In this document: positions 1 through 6,582 of the stretch, piece by piece | Layout: each line of letters starts with the position of its first letter | Numbering within the stretch: position 1 is the first letter of the stretch | Assembly: GCA_034189725.1 (NCBI GenBank) | Contig: JAXHUK010000058.1 | Span: forward strand, 1 to 12,334 | Length of the DNA stretch: 12,334 nt | Direction of reading: 5' to 3' | DNA from: JAXHUK01 sp034189725 | GTDB taxonomy: Bacteria > Chloroflexota > Dehalococcoidia > SZUA-161 | Made by a program: the position numbers and the translations under genes | Notes under the pieces: model-generated | What the model saw: the letters and a program-made list of their open reading frames with translations, nothing else | The model's database searches: none | What the model was told of the DNA's origin: nothing

Positions 1-283
1 GGTACCTGCCGGGCCGGCGATGGATGAGCGAGATGCCTATGGCGATCCTCACTTAAAGGAGAGGAGCTTCTTCGAGGAGATTACCGCTGTCGAATGTGGC
101 ACCCACCTCCACCCCGGATTAGCAGCAAAGATGTCCCAGACACCAGGCAACATCCGTAAGCCGACTGTGCGCCTCGGTGAAGACAATGAGTATGTTTACA
201 AGAAGCTTCTCGGAGTCTCTGATGCAGAATACGATGAGTTGGTGAAGGAGGAGCATATCGGTATGGACTTCATCGGGGTATAG
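1..283 (+). CDS. CaiB/BaiF (type III) CoA-transferase, C-terminal fragment (5' end outside window)
   Basis: The frame is open from base 2 to the TAG at 281-283 and gives the last 93 residues of a type III CoA-transferase. These enzymes move CoA between carboxylic acids in the cytoplasm. The fragment begins inside the conserved VPAGP element, which in the family lies near the C-terminal return of the large domain, and it contains the terminal P-G-x-I-R-x-P and G-x-x-x-E-Y-V elements. An internal ATG at base 20 is not the start: the frame and homology run through it. It matches the last 93 residues of the gene at 1883-3447 at 82 positions, so the two are recent paralogues, and the full protein was probably about 447 aa. 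An intrinsic terminator follows 38 bases after the stop. The CoA donor and acceptor cannot be told from this fragment. Confidence 0.9.
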   Translation, partial: VPAGPAMDERDAYGDPHLKERSFFEEITAVECGTHLHPGLAAKMSQTPGNIRKPTVRLGEDNEYVYKKLLGVSDAEYDELVKEEHIGMDFIGV

Positions 284-321
284 ATGAAATCCAACGCGTG
301 GAATCAGGCAATCACAAAAAT

Positions 322-355
322 AAAAGGGGGGCCTGCTTCGGCAAGCCCCCCTTTT
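322..355 (+). terminator. Intrinsic terminator with TTCG tetraloop
   Basis: A 15-bp stem (322-336 against 341-355) has one internal C/A mismatch and is closed by a C-TTCG-G tetraloop. The G6/C6 core is flanked by AAAA on the left and TTTT on the right. It ends the CoA-transferase gene that stops at 283. Because A and T tracts flank both sides, it could also stop transcription coming from the other strand. Confidence 0.9.
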
Positions 356-383
356 ATTGAACCAAAGGTTTCTGCATTTACGC

Positions 384-432
384 TGTTACCTTCAGAATGT
401 TACAGGGATACGATTTACAATCATCGTGTTAC
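384..432 (+). repeat. Three direct copies of TGTTAC upstream of a promoter
   Basis: TGTTAC occurs at 384-389, 398-403 and 427-432, with start-to-start spacings of 14 and 29 bases. The copies lie 58-106 bases upstream of the -35 box at 490. This could be a binding region for an activator or repressor, but a 6-base motif repeated three times may also be chance. No known regulator motif is recognised. Confidence 0.3.
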
Positions 433-489
433 CCTTTTTGCAGGCAGATAAGCCGTCCCCCATTTTCGCCATGATAACATAGACGATGT

Positions 490-518
490 TTGACTTTTTT
501 ATTTTACTATGCTATAAA
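490..518 (+). promoter_or_regulatory. Strong sigma-70-type promoter for the CoA-transferase pair
   Basis: The -35 box TTGACT (490-495, 5 of 6 consensus matches) is separated by exactly 17 bases from the -10 box TATAAA (513-518, 5 of 6). A TG at 510-511, one base before the -10, makes it an extended -10 promoter. Transcription would start near 525, leaving about 140 bases of untranslated leader before the gene at 665. It is the best-formed promoter serving the acyl-CoA genes here, and it shows that this pair is transcribed independently of the upstream paralogue. Confidence 0.7.
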
Positions 519-591
519 GGGCAACACTCCCCAATTCCCCTTACTAAAGTTCCCGTACCATCATAGTATCTTCTGGCCTACTATTATCCCT

Positions 592-614
592 GGAGGTGCA
601 AAATGCGTGGGTGA
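592..614 (+). promoter_or_regulatory. Possible leader mini-ORF with its own ribosome binding site
   Basis: In the leader of the CoA-transferase operon, a GGAGGTG sequence (592-598) sits 4 bases before an ATG at 603. That ATG opens a three-codon frame (Met-Arg-Gly, stop TGA at 612-614). An almost identical GGAGGTG plus ATG arrangement is repeated about 62 bases downstream at the true gene start (654-667). The first copy could be a ribosome standby or minicistron control, or a relic of a small duplication. Confidence 0.3.
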
Positions 615-664
615 GCTATATAGGTGCACGATTGATCAGGCAAATTCAAAAATGGAGGTGTCAA

Positions 665-1867
665 ATGGTAGAGCAGGCATTATCCGATGTCAGGGTTCTG
701 GACCTTGGCTGGCATATTGCCGGATCCTACTGCTCCAAATATTTTGCCGATTTCGGCGCTGATGTAATCAAAATCGAGAGACCAGGGGTGGGAGACCCTG
801 CGAGAAGAACGGGGCCCTTCTTCGAGGACGATCCCCATCCTGAAAAGAGCCTGCTTTTCCTTCATCTGAATACTAATAAGAGGGGTATTACACTGGACTT
901 GAAGAGCCCGACCGGGAAGAATATCTTCAAGGAGTTGGTGAAAAATACCGACGTTGTCGTGGAGAACTTCAGCCCCCGGGTCATGCCCAGCCTGGGGCTG
1001 AGCTACGAGGACCTGGAGAAGATCAATCCCAAATTAATAATGGTTTCTATCTCTGATTTCGGTCAGACCGGCCCCTATCGTGACTATAAAGCGTCGGAGC
1101 TTATCCAGAACGGGATGGGCCATGCAATGTATTGCAATGGCCTTCCGGACAGGGAACCCACAAAGCTATCAGGCAACGTCATGCAGTATCAGGGAGGCGC
1201 TATGGCCGCCTCAATGACCATGTTTGCCTTGTGGGCTAAAATGAAACAGGACATCGGTCAGCATATAGATGTCTCCATTATGGAAGTTCTCCTCACCGCT
1301 ATTGACAGGAGAGCCGGCCAACTCCTGGGTTACCAATACAGTGGTATCGTTACGGGCAGGGAGTCAATGGGAAGTATAGGCATCCTGCCCAACGAGATAG
1401 CTCCCTGCGCAGATGGCTTTGTCGCCTTTCTGCTCATGCCCCAACATTGGCCAGGATTTGTCAGAATGTTAGAGATGCCTGAGCTAACAGAACAGTATCC
1501 TAACATATTCGATATGGAGCGCAAGGGAGAACTGGAAGCTATCTGGAGACCCTGGCTTATAGAGCGGGGAAAGGTCGAAATCATGGAGAAAGGGCAGGTC
1601 CAATCCCTCACTCTCTCCACCGTTAACACCCCGGAAGATGTGGTTAAGTGCCCTCAATTTGTAGAGAGGGGTTTCTGGGTGGACATCGACCATCCCGTGA
1701 CGGGGAAAGTTACCTACTGCGGAGCACCGTTCAACATGTCCGAGGGTGGGTGGAAAATCAGGAGGCCAGCTCCCCTTTTAGGACAGCACAATGAGGAAGT
1801 TTATAAGGAGAAATTGGGGTATAGCAATGAGGACCTGGTGAAGCTAAGAGAACGAGGAATTATCTAG
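665..1867 (+). CDS. CaiB/BaiF (type III) CoA-transferase, first subunit-like protein
   Basis: The product is 400 aa, a normal length for formyl-CoA transferase-type enzymes, which transfer CoA between acids in the cytoplasm. The start at ATG 665 is chosen because GGAGGTG at 654-660 is well spaced and the family's opening (V-R-V-L-D-L-G) follows at once. An in-frame GTG at 596 would add an atypical extension. Visible family features are G-A-D-V-I-K-I-E (31-38), V-V-V-E-N-F (98-102), G-Q-T-G-P-Y (133-138) and the C-terminal A-P-L-L-G-Q-H. At the site of the catalytic Asp169 of formyl-CoA transferase I place Glu145 (K-A-S-E-L), so the canonical Asp appears replaced. It ends 15 bases before the next CoA-transferase and has a different subtype, which suggests a two-subunit enzyme in the manner of BbsEF, as an analogy only. 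Substrate unknown. Confidence 0.9.
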   Translation: MVEQALSDVRVLDLGWHIAGSYCSKYFADFGADVIKIERPGVGDPARRTGPFFEDDPHPEKSLLFLHLNTNKRGITLDLKSPTGKNIFKELVKNTDVVVENFSPRVMPSLGLSYEDLEKINPKLIMVSISDFGQTGPYRDYKASELIQNGMGHAMYCNGLPDREPTKLSGNVMQYQGGAMAASMTMFALWAKMKQDIGQHIDVSIMEVLLTAIDRRAGQLLGYQYSGIVTGRESMGSIGILPNEIAPCADGFVAFLLMPQHWPGFVRMLEMPELTEQYPNIFDMERKGELEAIWRPWLIERGKVEIMEKGQVQSLTLSTVNTPEDVVKCPQFVERGFWVDIDHPVTGKVTYCGAPFNMSEGGWKIRRPAPLLGQHNEEVYKEKLGYSNEDLVKLRERGII

Positions 1868-1882
1868 AAAGGAGCCGTAACC

Positions 1883-3447
1883 ATGGCGAAATTACCCCTA
1901 GAGGGAGTAAGAATCGTCACCATTCATGTTGTATGGGCGTTGCCCTACGCCGCTCAGATACTCGCGGATTATGGGGCAGAAGTTATCTGGGTGGAATCGC
2001 TCCAGCACTACCCTCCAACGACCAGGGGGATCATGCCCAGGTTGCCCAAAGAGCTGGCAGTTACCATGGGAGGAATCGGACGCAGCTTCCCTGACCTTGA
2101 CCCCGGTGAGAGACCATGGAACCGAATGGCTGCTTTCAATGTTCATATGCGCAATAAATATAGCTGTACCATGGACCTCACCAGGCCGAAGGGGCTGGAG
2201 ATGTTCAAGCGACTGATTTCTACCGCCGATGTGTTTGTGGAAAACAACGCTGTGGGGAGAATGCCCAAGCTGGGTATTACCTACGAATCTCTGAAAGAGG
2301 TGAAGGAAGATATAATCATGCTCTCTGCCCCAGGCTATGGTAACACAGGCCCCTACAGTAACTATGTCGGTTTTGGTTTCAATATTGAATGTGTCAGCGG
2401 TTTTAGCTGGCTCAGAGGCTACCCTGAAGATGCTCCAGCTACCAATGGCACTACCCTCTGGATGGATGCTACCAGCGGATCAACTATACCATTCGCCGTC
2501 ATGTGCGCCCTGCAATACCGCGAGAAAACAGGGAGGGGACAGTTTATAGAATTCCCCCAGTCGGAGAACCTTATTCAGCGGTATGGAGAGGCCATTATGG
2601 ACTATACGGCTAACGGGAGGGTTCAGGGAACCAAAGGCAACCGCCATACTTCAGCAGCCCCTAATAATGTCTATCCCTGCAAACCGGAGTCGCGGAAGAT
2701 AAGGTCCGACTATTTCGCCCCCGATGACTTTGCCGATGACCAGTGGGTAAGCATCACCGTGTTCAACGACGAGCAATGGCAGGGCTTGTGCCAGGCGATG
2801 GGAAATCCAGAGTGGACCAGGGATGAGAAGTTTGCTGATACAGTAAGCCGCTATAACAATCAGGTTGAGATCGATAAGCACATTGCCGAGTGGACCAGCT
2901 CGCAGGATAAATACGACGTATTCCACCGGCTACAGAAAGCAGGNNNNNNNNNNNNNNNNNNNNNNNNNNNNNNNNNNNNNNNNNNNNNNNNNNNNNNNNN
3001 NNNNNNNNNNNNNNNNNNNNNNNNNNNNNNNNNNNNNNNNNNNATGAGAAGTTTGCTGATACAGTAAGCCGCTATAACAATCAGGTTGAGATCGATAAGC
3101 ACATTGCCGAGTGGACCAGCTCGCAGGATAAATACGACGTATTCCACCGGCTACAGAAAGCAGGGGTTCCTGCCGGGCCTGTCCTGGATGAAAAGGACGC
3201 CTACAACGACCCGCACTTGAAGGAAAGAGGCTTCTTTGAGGAGATAACCGCTGTCGAATGTGGTACTCACCTCCATCCCGGACTCGCAGCAAAGATGTCC
3301 AAGACGCCGGGGAACATCCGCAAGCCGACGGCGCGTTTTGGAGAAGATAACGAATATGTCTACAAGAAGATTCTCGGCGTCTCCGACGAGGAGTATGAGG
3401 AACTGGTGAAGGAGGAGCACATCGGCATGGACTTCATCGGGGTATAA
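1883..3447 (+). CDS. CaiB/BaiF (type III) CoA-transferase, second subunit-like protein, interrupted by an assembly gap
   Basis: ATG 1883 has AAAGGAG at 1868-1874 and begins L-E-G-V-R-I-V, as expected for the family. The frame runs to the gap at 2944. The sequence after the gap repeats the 121 bases before it, and when positions 2944-3164 are removed the frame continues to the TAA at 3445-3447, giving 447 aa. Visible elements are G-A-E-V-I-W-V-E (31-38), V-F-V-E-N (117-121), G-Y-G-N-T-G-P-Y (151-158), Glu169 in N-I-E near the position of the catalytic Asp of formyl-CoA transferase, and V-P-A-G-P near the C-terminus. An acidic insertion (about 267-285, with repeated Asp/Phe) lies after the N-V-Y-P-C element. 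It is the close paralogue of the fragment at 1-283. It probably works with the preceding gene in one operon. The acid substrates are unknown. Confidence 0.88.
2823..2943 (+). repeat. 121-bp exact repeat, left copy beside the gap
   Basis: This stretch is identical base for base to 3044-3164, on the other side of the run of N. It lies inside the second CoA-transferase gene. A repeat that ends exactly at a scaffold gap, with a length typical of an assembler k-mer (121), indicates overlapping contig ends and not a biological duplication. Confidence 0.95.
2944..3043. other. Assembly gap of 100 N (placeholder length)
   Basis: There are exactly 100 undetermined bases, a default scaffold-gap size. 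The flanks overlap by 121 identical bases, and collapsing the gap plus one repeat copy (221 bases) restores the reading frame. The true gap is therefore most likely negative and no sequence is missing. Confidence 0.97.
3044..3164 (+). repeat. 121-bp exact repeat, right copy beside the gap
   Basis: This is the second copy of 2823-2943, beginning at the first base after the gap. It carries the same codons of the CoA-transferase and would be redundant in the corrected gene. Confidence 0.95.
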
Positions 3448-3497
3448 ACGAAAGCCCAACTGCTTCTAAACAACTGAATCACACATCAAATACGAGA

Positions 3498-3532
3498 ATA
3501 TGGGTGAGCCTGCGTGCCAGGCTCACCCATAT
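3498..3532. terminator. Perfect 15-bp hairpin between convergent genes, probable bidirectional terminator
   Basis: Arms 3498-3512 and 3518-3532 are perfectly complementary around a 5-base loop. The hairpin lies 50 bases after the CoA-transferase stop and 37 bases beyond the end of the minus-strand enoyl-CoA hydratase-family gene, so it separates two converging transcripts. Neither side has a good T run immediately after the stem, so it is either a weak intrinsic terminator or mainly an RNA 3'-end stabiliser. Confidence 0.6.
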
Positions 3533-3569
3533 ATGTATCGTAGTTCTGTACTTTTCGAGCTGCGGCTTT

Positions 3570-4352
3570 TTACTTTCCTTTGAAATGAGCCTCCCGCTTT
3601 TCGAGGAATGAGTTCACACCCTCCTGGAAGTCCTCGGTCTTCATACAGATGGATTGCTGATACATCTCGTACTCTAACTGAACATCCAGGTCTGTCTCCA
3701 GACCCCTGTAGAGCGCACGTTTGGCCAGTTGAATAGTGATCGGTGGGCCATTTGCGATCTTGGTCGCCAGCTCCATAGCTGAGGTCATCATCTCATCTGC
3801 AGGCACTACCCTGTTCACGATGCCCAATCGCGCTGCTTCCTGGGCATCGACAAAGTCACCGGTGAATACCATCTCGCACGCTTTCGCAATCCCCACCAAA
3901 CGGGGGAGAAAATAGGTCGAGCCGGTATCCGGAATCAGGCCTCTCTTAACAAATATCTGGGAAAATCGCGACGCATCCGAAGCAATCCTCATATCACATG
4001 ACATGGCAATAGAAAACCCCATGCCCGAGGCGAGGCCGTTTACCGCAGCAATCGATGGCTTCACCATATCACGAAACTTCAGCATTACCAGATCAATGCT
4101 ATTCTCACCAGGAAGCACAATCAAGTCATCTGCCACACCCATCATCATGGAAACATCGAATCCTGAGCAAAAAGCACGACCAGCGCCTGTTACCAACAAC
4201 ACCCTGATATCTTTGTCCGCGCTCACATCATCAAGCGCACTTGTCAGTTCCTCCACCATTTGCAAGGTGACGGAATTTAACTTGTCTGGTCGGTTCAATG
4301 TTATTGTGGCAATGTTATTCTCTTTAGTAAGCATAATGGTCTCATAAGACAT
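3570..4352 (-). CDS. Enoyl-CoA hydratase/isomerase (crotonase) family protein, PaaG-like active site
   Basis: The 260-aa length is normal for the crotonase fold. These enzymes stabilise an acyl-CoA enolate in a cytoplasmic oxyanion hole. That hole is visible as A-F-C-S-G-F-D (60-66) and the N-G-L-A-S-G-M-G stretch (105-112). By alignment to rat mitochondrial enoyl-CoA hydratase, catalytic Glu144 is replaced by Ser114 and Glu164 by Phe134. Instead there is Asp142 in I-P-D-T-G-S-T, the arrangement of PaaG-type isomerases and related enzymes. It is therefore more likely an isomerase or another enolate-chemistry enzyme than a water-adding hydratase. The ATG at 4352 is preceded on the minus strand by AGAGGG about seven bases away. 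It converges on the CoA-transferase operon and may act in the same acyl-CoA pathway, though this is only inferred from proximity. Confidence 0.9.
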   Translation of the reverse strand: MSYETIMLTKENNIATITLNRPDKLNSVTLQMVEELTSALDDVSADKDIRVLLVTGAGRAFCSGFDVSMMMGVADDLIVLPGENSIDLVMLKFRDMVKPSIAAVNGLASGMGFSIAMSCDMRIASDASRFSQIFVKRGLIPDTGSTYFLPRLVGIAKACEMVFTGDFVDAQEAARLGIVNRVVPADEMMTSAMELATKIANGPPITIQLAKRALYRGLETDLDVQLEYEMYQQSICMKTEDFQEGVNSFLEKREAHFKGK

Positions 4353-4678
4353 GTTACTACCCTCTCATAATTTAGACAGGCCGAGGTCTTCTAAGAACCT
4401 GAACAACTACTACACCGATCGGATTAAGGCATATTTCCACCCCCCCTCGGTACAGACTGTTTTTCCTAAAGGCTCCAGAAACAACTACCCTGCTAGACCA
4501 TTACCTCTCCATCTCCCAGTATCACACCGTAGTACAGTATCCCAAAACGCAGTCAACTACGATAACTGTTAACATACTATTCCAAAGTGAATATGTCAAT
4601 TCCTGCTATCACAAACGCTATGTTCATGGAATTTCTACAAGCACAAGAATCATCGAGTACATACATCAGACACACAGG

Positions 4679-4707
4679 TTGACATGCCGATACCGTCGAT
4701 GTAAACT
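4679..4707 (+). promoter_or_regulatory. Candidate sigma-70 promoter for glyA
   Basis: A perfect TTGACA (4679-4684) is followed by exactly 17 bases and TAAACT (4702-4707, 4 of 6 matches to TATAAT). Transcription would begin near 4714, giving a leader of about 215-230 bases before glyA, long enough to hold regulatory RNA structure. Confidence 0.45.
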
Positions 4708-4829
4708 GAAGCAGTTACCATTTATAAATAGATTATTTGTTGCCATGCTTTTGGATTCAAGGCTGCGTAGACACAAGCGTTGTTTACTGCCTCACCAACA
4801 TTCACCAGCCGACTCTACAGAACCAGCGG

Positions 4830-4857
4830 TCAGGATTCGGTAAATGTGGAATCCTGA
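4830..4857 (+). promoter_or_regulatory. Hairpin in the glyA leader
   Basis: A perfect 9-bp stem (4830-4838 with 4849-4857) encloses a 10-base loop, about 70-85 bases before the glyA start. No T run follows, so it is not a simple terminator. It could be part of a cis-acting RNA or an operator. It resembles no riboswitch I recognise. Confidence 0.35.
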
Positions 4858-4942
4858 GAGTATAACAGTCTGAAATGCAAACGCTGCTCGCTATCCTATC
4901 TTTGATAATGAAGTATCGAATGTCCTCATGTTGGAAAATAGT

Positions 4943-6187
4943 ATGTGTTCAATAGAAAAAATAGATCCCGTAATAGCTGCTGCCATCGAGCAGGAGAACC
5001 AACGCCAGCGTTTCAACATAAACCTTATCGCCTCAGAAAACTATACTTCCAGAGCCATTCTTGAAGCCCAGGGTTCCTTACTTACCAATAAGTACGCCGA
5101 AGGGTATCCAGGTAATCGCTATTATGGTGGATGTGAGAACATCGACCTGGTAGAAATACCTGCGATCGAGCGGGCAAAAGAGCTGTTCACGGCTGAACAC
5201 GCCAACGTTCAACCACACAGTGGGGCTCAGGCTAACATGGCAGCTTATTTCACCCTTCTGGAACCCGGGGACACTGTCCTGGCGATGAACCTGGCTCATG
5301 GGGGACATCTCACTCACGGCGGTGGATTCAATTTCTCCGGTAAGTATTACCGGTTCATCATGTACGGCGTATCCAGCGCAACGGAGAATATCGACTATGA
5401 TCAGGTGCGAGAGCTCGCATTGGATTACAAGCCCAAACTCATAATAACTGGCGCCAGTTCCTACCCTCGGATAATCGACTTCGCTCAGTTTCGCCAAATA
5501 GCCGACAGCATAGGAGCAAAGCTTATGGTGGATATGGCACATCTGGCAGGGCTGGTCGCCGCTGGCGTACACCCTTCACCGGTACCCTATGCCGATGTAG
5601 TCACCTCAACTACCCATAAGACGCTGCGCGGTCCCAGAGGAGGATTCATCCTCTGTCAGTCGCAGTGGGCTTCGAAGATAGATAACAGTGTCTTCCCGGG
5701 AATACAGGGAGGACCGCTCATGCATGTCATTGCAGCTAAGGCAGTCGCCTTCCGCGAGGCAATGCAACCTGAATTCGCTGCTTACCAGCAAGCCGTGCTC
5801 CACAATGCTAAAGTCCTGGCCAGCGAGCTAACTGAACTGGGACTACGATTGGTCACAGGAGGAACAGATACCCACATGATACTGGTCGACCTGTCTGAGA
5901 CCGGGATAACGGGCAATGTAGCAGAGAAGGCGCTCGATGCCTCCGGAATAATTGTGAACAAGAACGCTATTCCCTTCGACACACACTCGCCACGGATCAG
6001 CGGCGGTATCAGGTTGGGCACCCCCGCTGTCACATCCAGAGGATTCGGAGAAGAAGAAATGAAACAGGTTGCCCGGCTCATCGTCAGCGTGCTGACGAAT
6101 TTGGGCAATGAGAAGATATATAATGACATCCGTCAGCAAACTCATGAACTGTGTAAAAATTTTCCGGTGCCGGGGCTTAACGACTAA
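4943..6187 (+). CDS. glyA: Serine hydroxymethyltransferase
   Basis: It interconverts serine and glycine with tetrahydrofolate and supplies one-carbon units, using PLP in the cytoplasm. From ATG 4943 the protein is 414 aa, typical for the family. Signatures include L-I-A-S-E-N-Y, Y-A-E-G-Y-P-G-N-R-Y-Y-G-G, the H-S-G-A-Q-A-N PLP-phosphate region, V-D-M-A-H-L-A-G with the PLP-contacting Asp and His, and S-T-T-H-K-T-L-R-G-P-R-G-G carrying the Schiff-base lysine (Lys226). ATG 4943 is preferred because GGAAA lies at a suitable distance and the N-terminus aligns with family members. An in-frame ATG at 4928 (419 aa) has no ribosome binding site but cannot be excluded. It follows a long leader, and folE downstream belongs to the same folate metabolism. 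Confidence 0.97.
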   Translation: MCSIEKIDPVIAAAIEQENQRQRFNINLIASENYTSRAILEAQGSLLTNKYAEGYPGNRYYGGCENIDLVEIPAIERAKELFTAEHANVQPHSGAQANMAAYFTLLEPGDTVLAMNLAHGGHLTHGGGFNFSGKYYRFIMYGVSSATENIDYDQVRELALDYKPKLIITGASSYPRIIDFAQFRQIADSIGAKLMVDMAHLAGLVAAGVHPSPVPYADVVTSTTHKTLRGPRGGFILCQSQWASKIDNSVFPGIQGGPLMHVIAAKAVAFREAMQPEFAAYQQAVLHNAKVLASELTELGLRLVTGGTDTHMILVDLSETGITGNVAEKALDASGIIVNKNAIPFDTHSPRISGGIRLGTPAVTSRGFGEEEMKQVARLIVSVLTNLGNEKIYNDIRQQTHELCKNFPVPGLND

Positions 6188-6191
6188 TTAC

Positions 6192-6221
6192 TTGCTGTCT
6201 ACAAGTCTCTTATGATATAAT
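6192..6221 (+). promoter_or_regulatory. Extended -10 promoter for the rpsF operon
   Basis: A perfect TATAAT (6216-6221) is preceded by TG at 6213-6214, one base before it, forming an extended -10 element. A weak -35 (TTGCTG, 6192-6197, 3 of 6) lies 18 bases upstream, as is tolerated when the TG extension is present. Transcription would begin near 6228, about 44 bases before the rpsF start. It lies just after the glyA stop at 6187. Confidence 0.7.
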
Positions 6222-6271
6222 AGGCCGATCTTGGGTGAAATGTGCCCATTTACAGAATAAGGAGTGAATAT

Positions 6272-6559
6272 TTGCGCGATTACGAACTTGTACTAATCAT
6301 CAGCCCAGAAGTTACAGAGGAGGATATACCTGCAGCTATAGACAGGGTAACTAGCTTCATCACGGCACGAGGTGGAGAAATTGCCGCTGTCGATCGCTGG
6401 GGTAAACGAAGGCTGGCATATCCCATCAAGCGCTTCAGGGAGGGGAACTATGTAATTAGCCAGGTCAAGCTTGAACCAGGGATTACTACAGAACTCGAGG
6501 CTAATCTTCAAATCTCAGAGAATATACTGCGCCACCTGTTAGTTAGAGTAGATAACTAG
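6272..6559 (+). CDS. rpsF: 30S ribosomal protein S6
   Basis: This small-subunit protein binds 16S rRNA as a partner of S18, encoded two genes downstream. From the TTG at 6272 the product is 95 aa, the usual S6 length, starting M-R-D-Y-E-L-V-L-I as in the family. AAGGAG at 6259-6264 with 7-base spacing supports this rare start. An upstream in-frame GTG at 6242 would add ten unrelated residues and overlap the ribosome binding site. The R-W-G-K-R-R-L-A-Y-P-I stretch is the classical S6 RNA- and S18-binding segment. It is followed after 23 bases by ssb, the conserved rpsF-ssb-rpsR order. Confidence 0.96.
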   Translation: MRDYELVLIISPEVTEEDIPAAIDRVTSFITARGGEIAAVDRWGKRRLAYPIKRFREGNYVISQVKLEPGITTELEANLQISENILRHLLVRVDN

Positions 6560-6582
6560 GAACTCCGGGAAAGGAGCAGGAA

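Larger units (their letters stand above)
4353..4927. other. 575-bp non-coding region between divergent genes
   Basis: This separates the minus-strand crotonase-family gene from glyA. I see no convincing gene: the only notable open frame (4351-4572) overlaps the crotonase start, lacks a ribosome binding site and has an unnatural composition. The region holds a candidate glyA promoter (4679-4707) and a hairpin (4830-4857). No clear promoter for the minus-strand gene, and no tRNA or known riboswitch, could be recognised by eye. Confidence 0.6.

Noticed and set aside
490..762. A 90-codon open frame over the CoA-transferase leader
   Set aside because: It starts inside the promoter, overlaps the real gene start in another frame, has no ribosome binding site and resembles no protein family.
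2860..3292. Minus-strand and short frames running through the N gap
   Set aside because: They are created by the gap and the 121-bp assembly overlap.
4351..4572. A 73-codon + strand open frame beside the crotonase gene
   Set aside because: It overlaps the start of the minus-strand gene, lacks a ribosome binding site and has a composition like non-coding DNA.
5078..5572. A 164-codon minus-strand frame inside glyA
   Set aside because: It lies wholly opposite a clear serine hydroxymethyltransferase and shows no family features.
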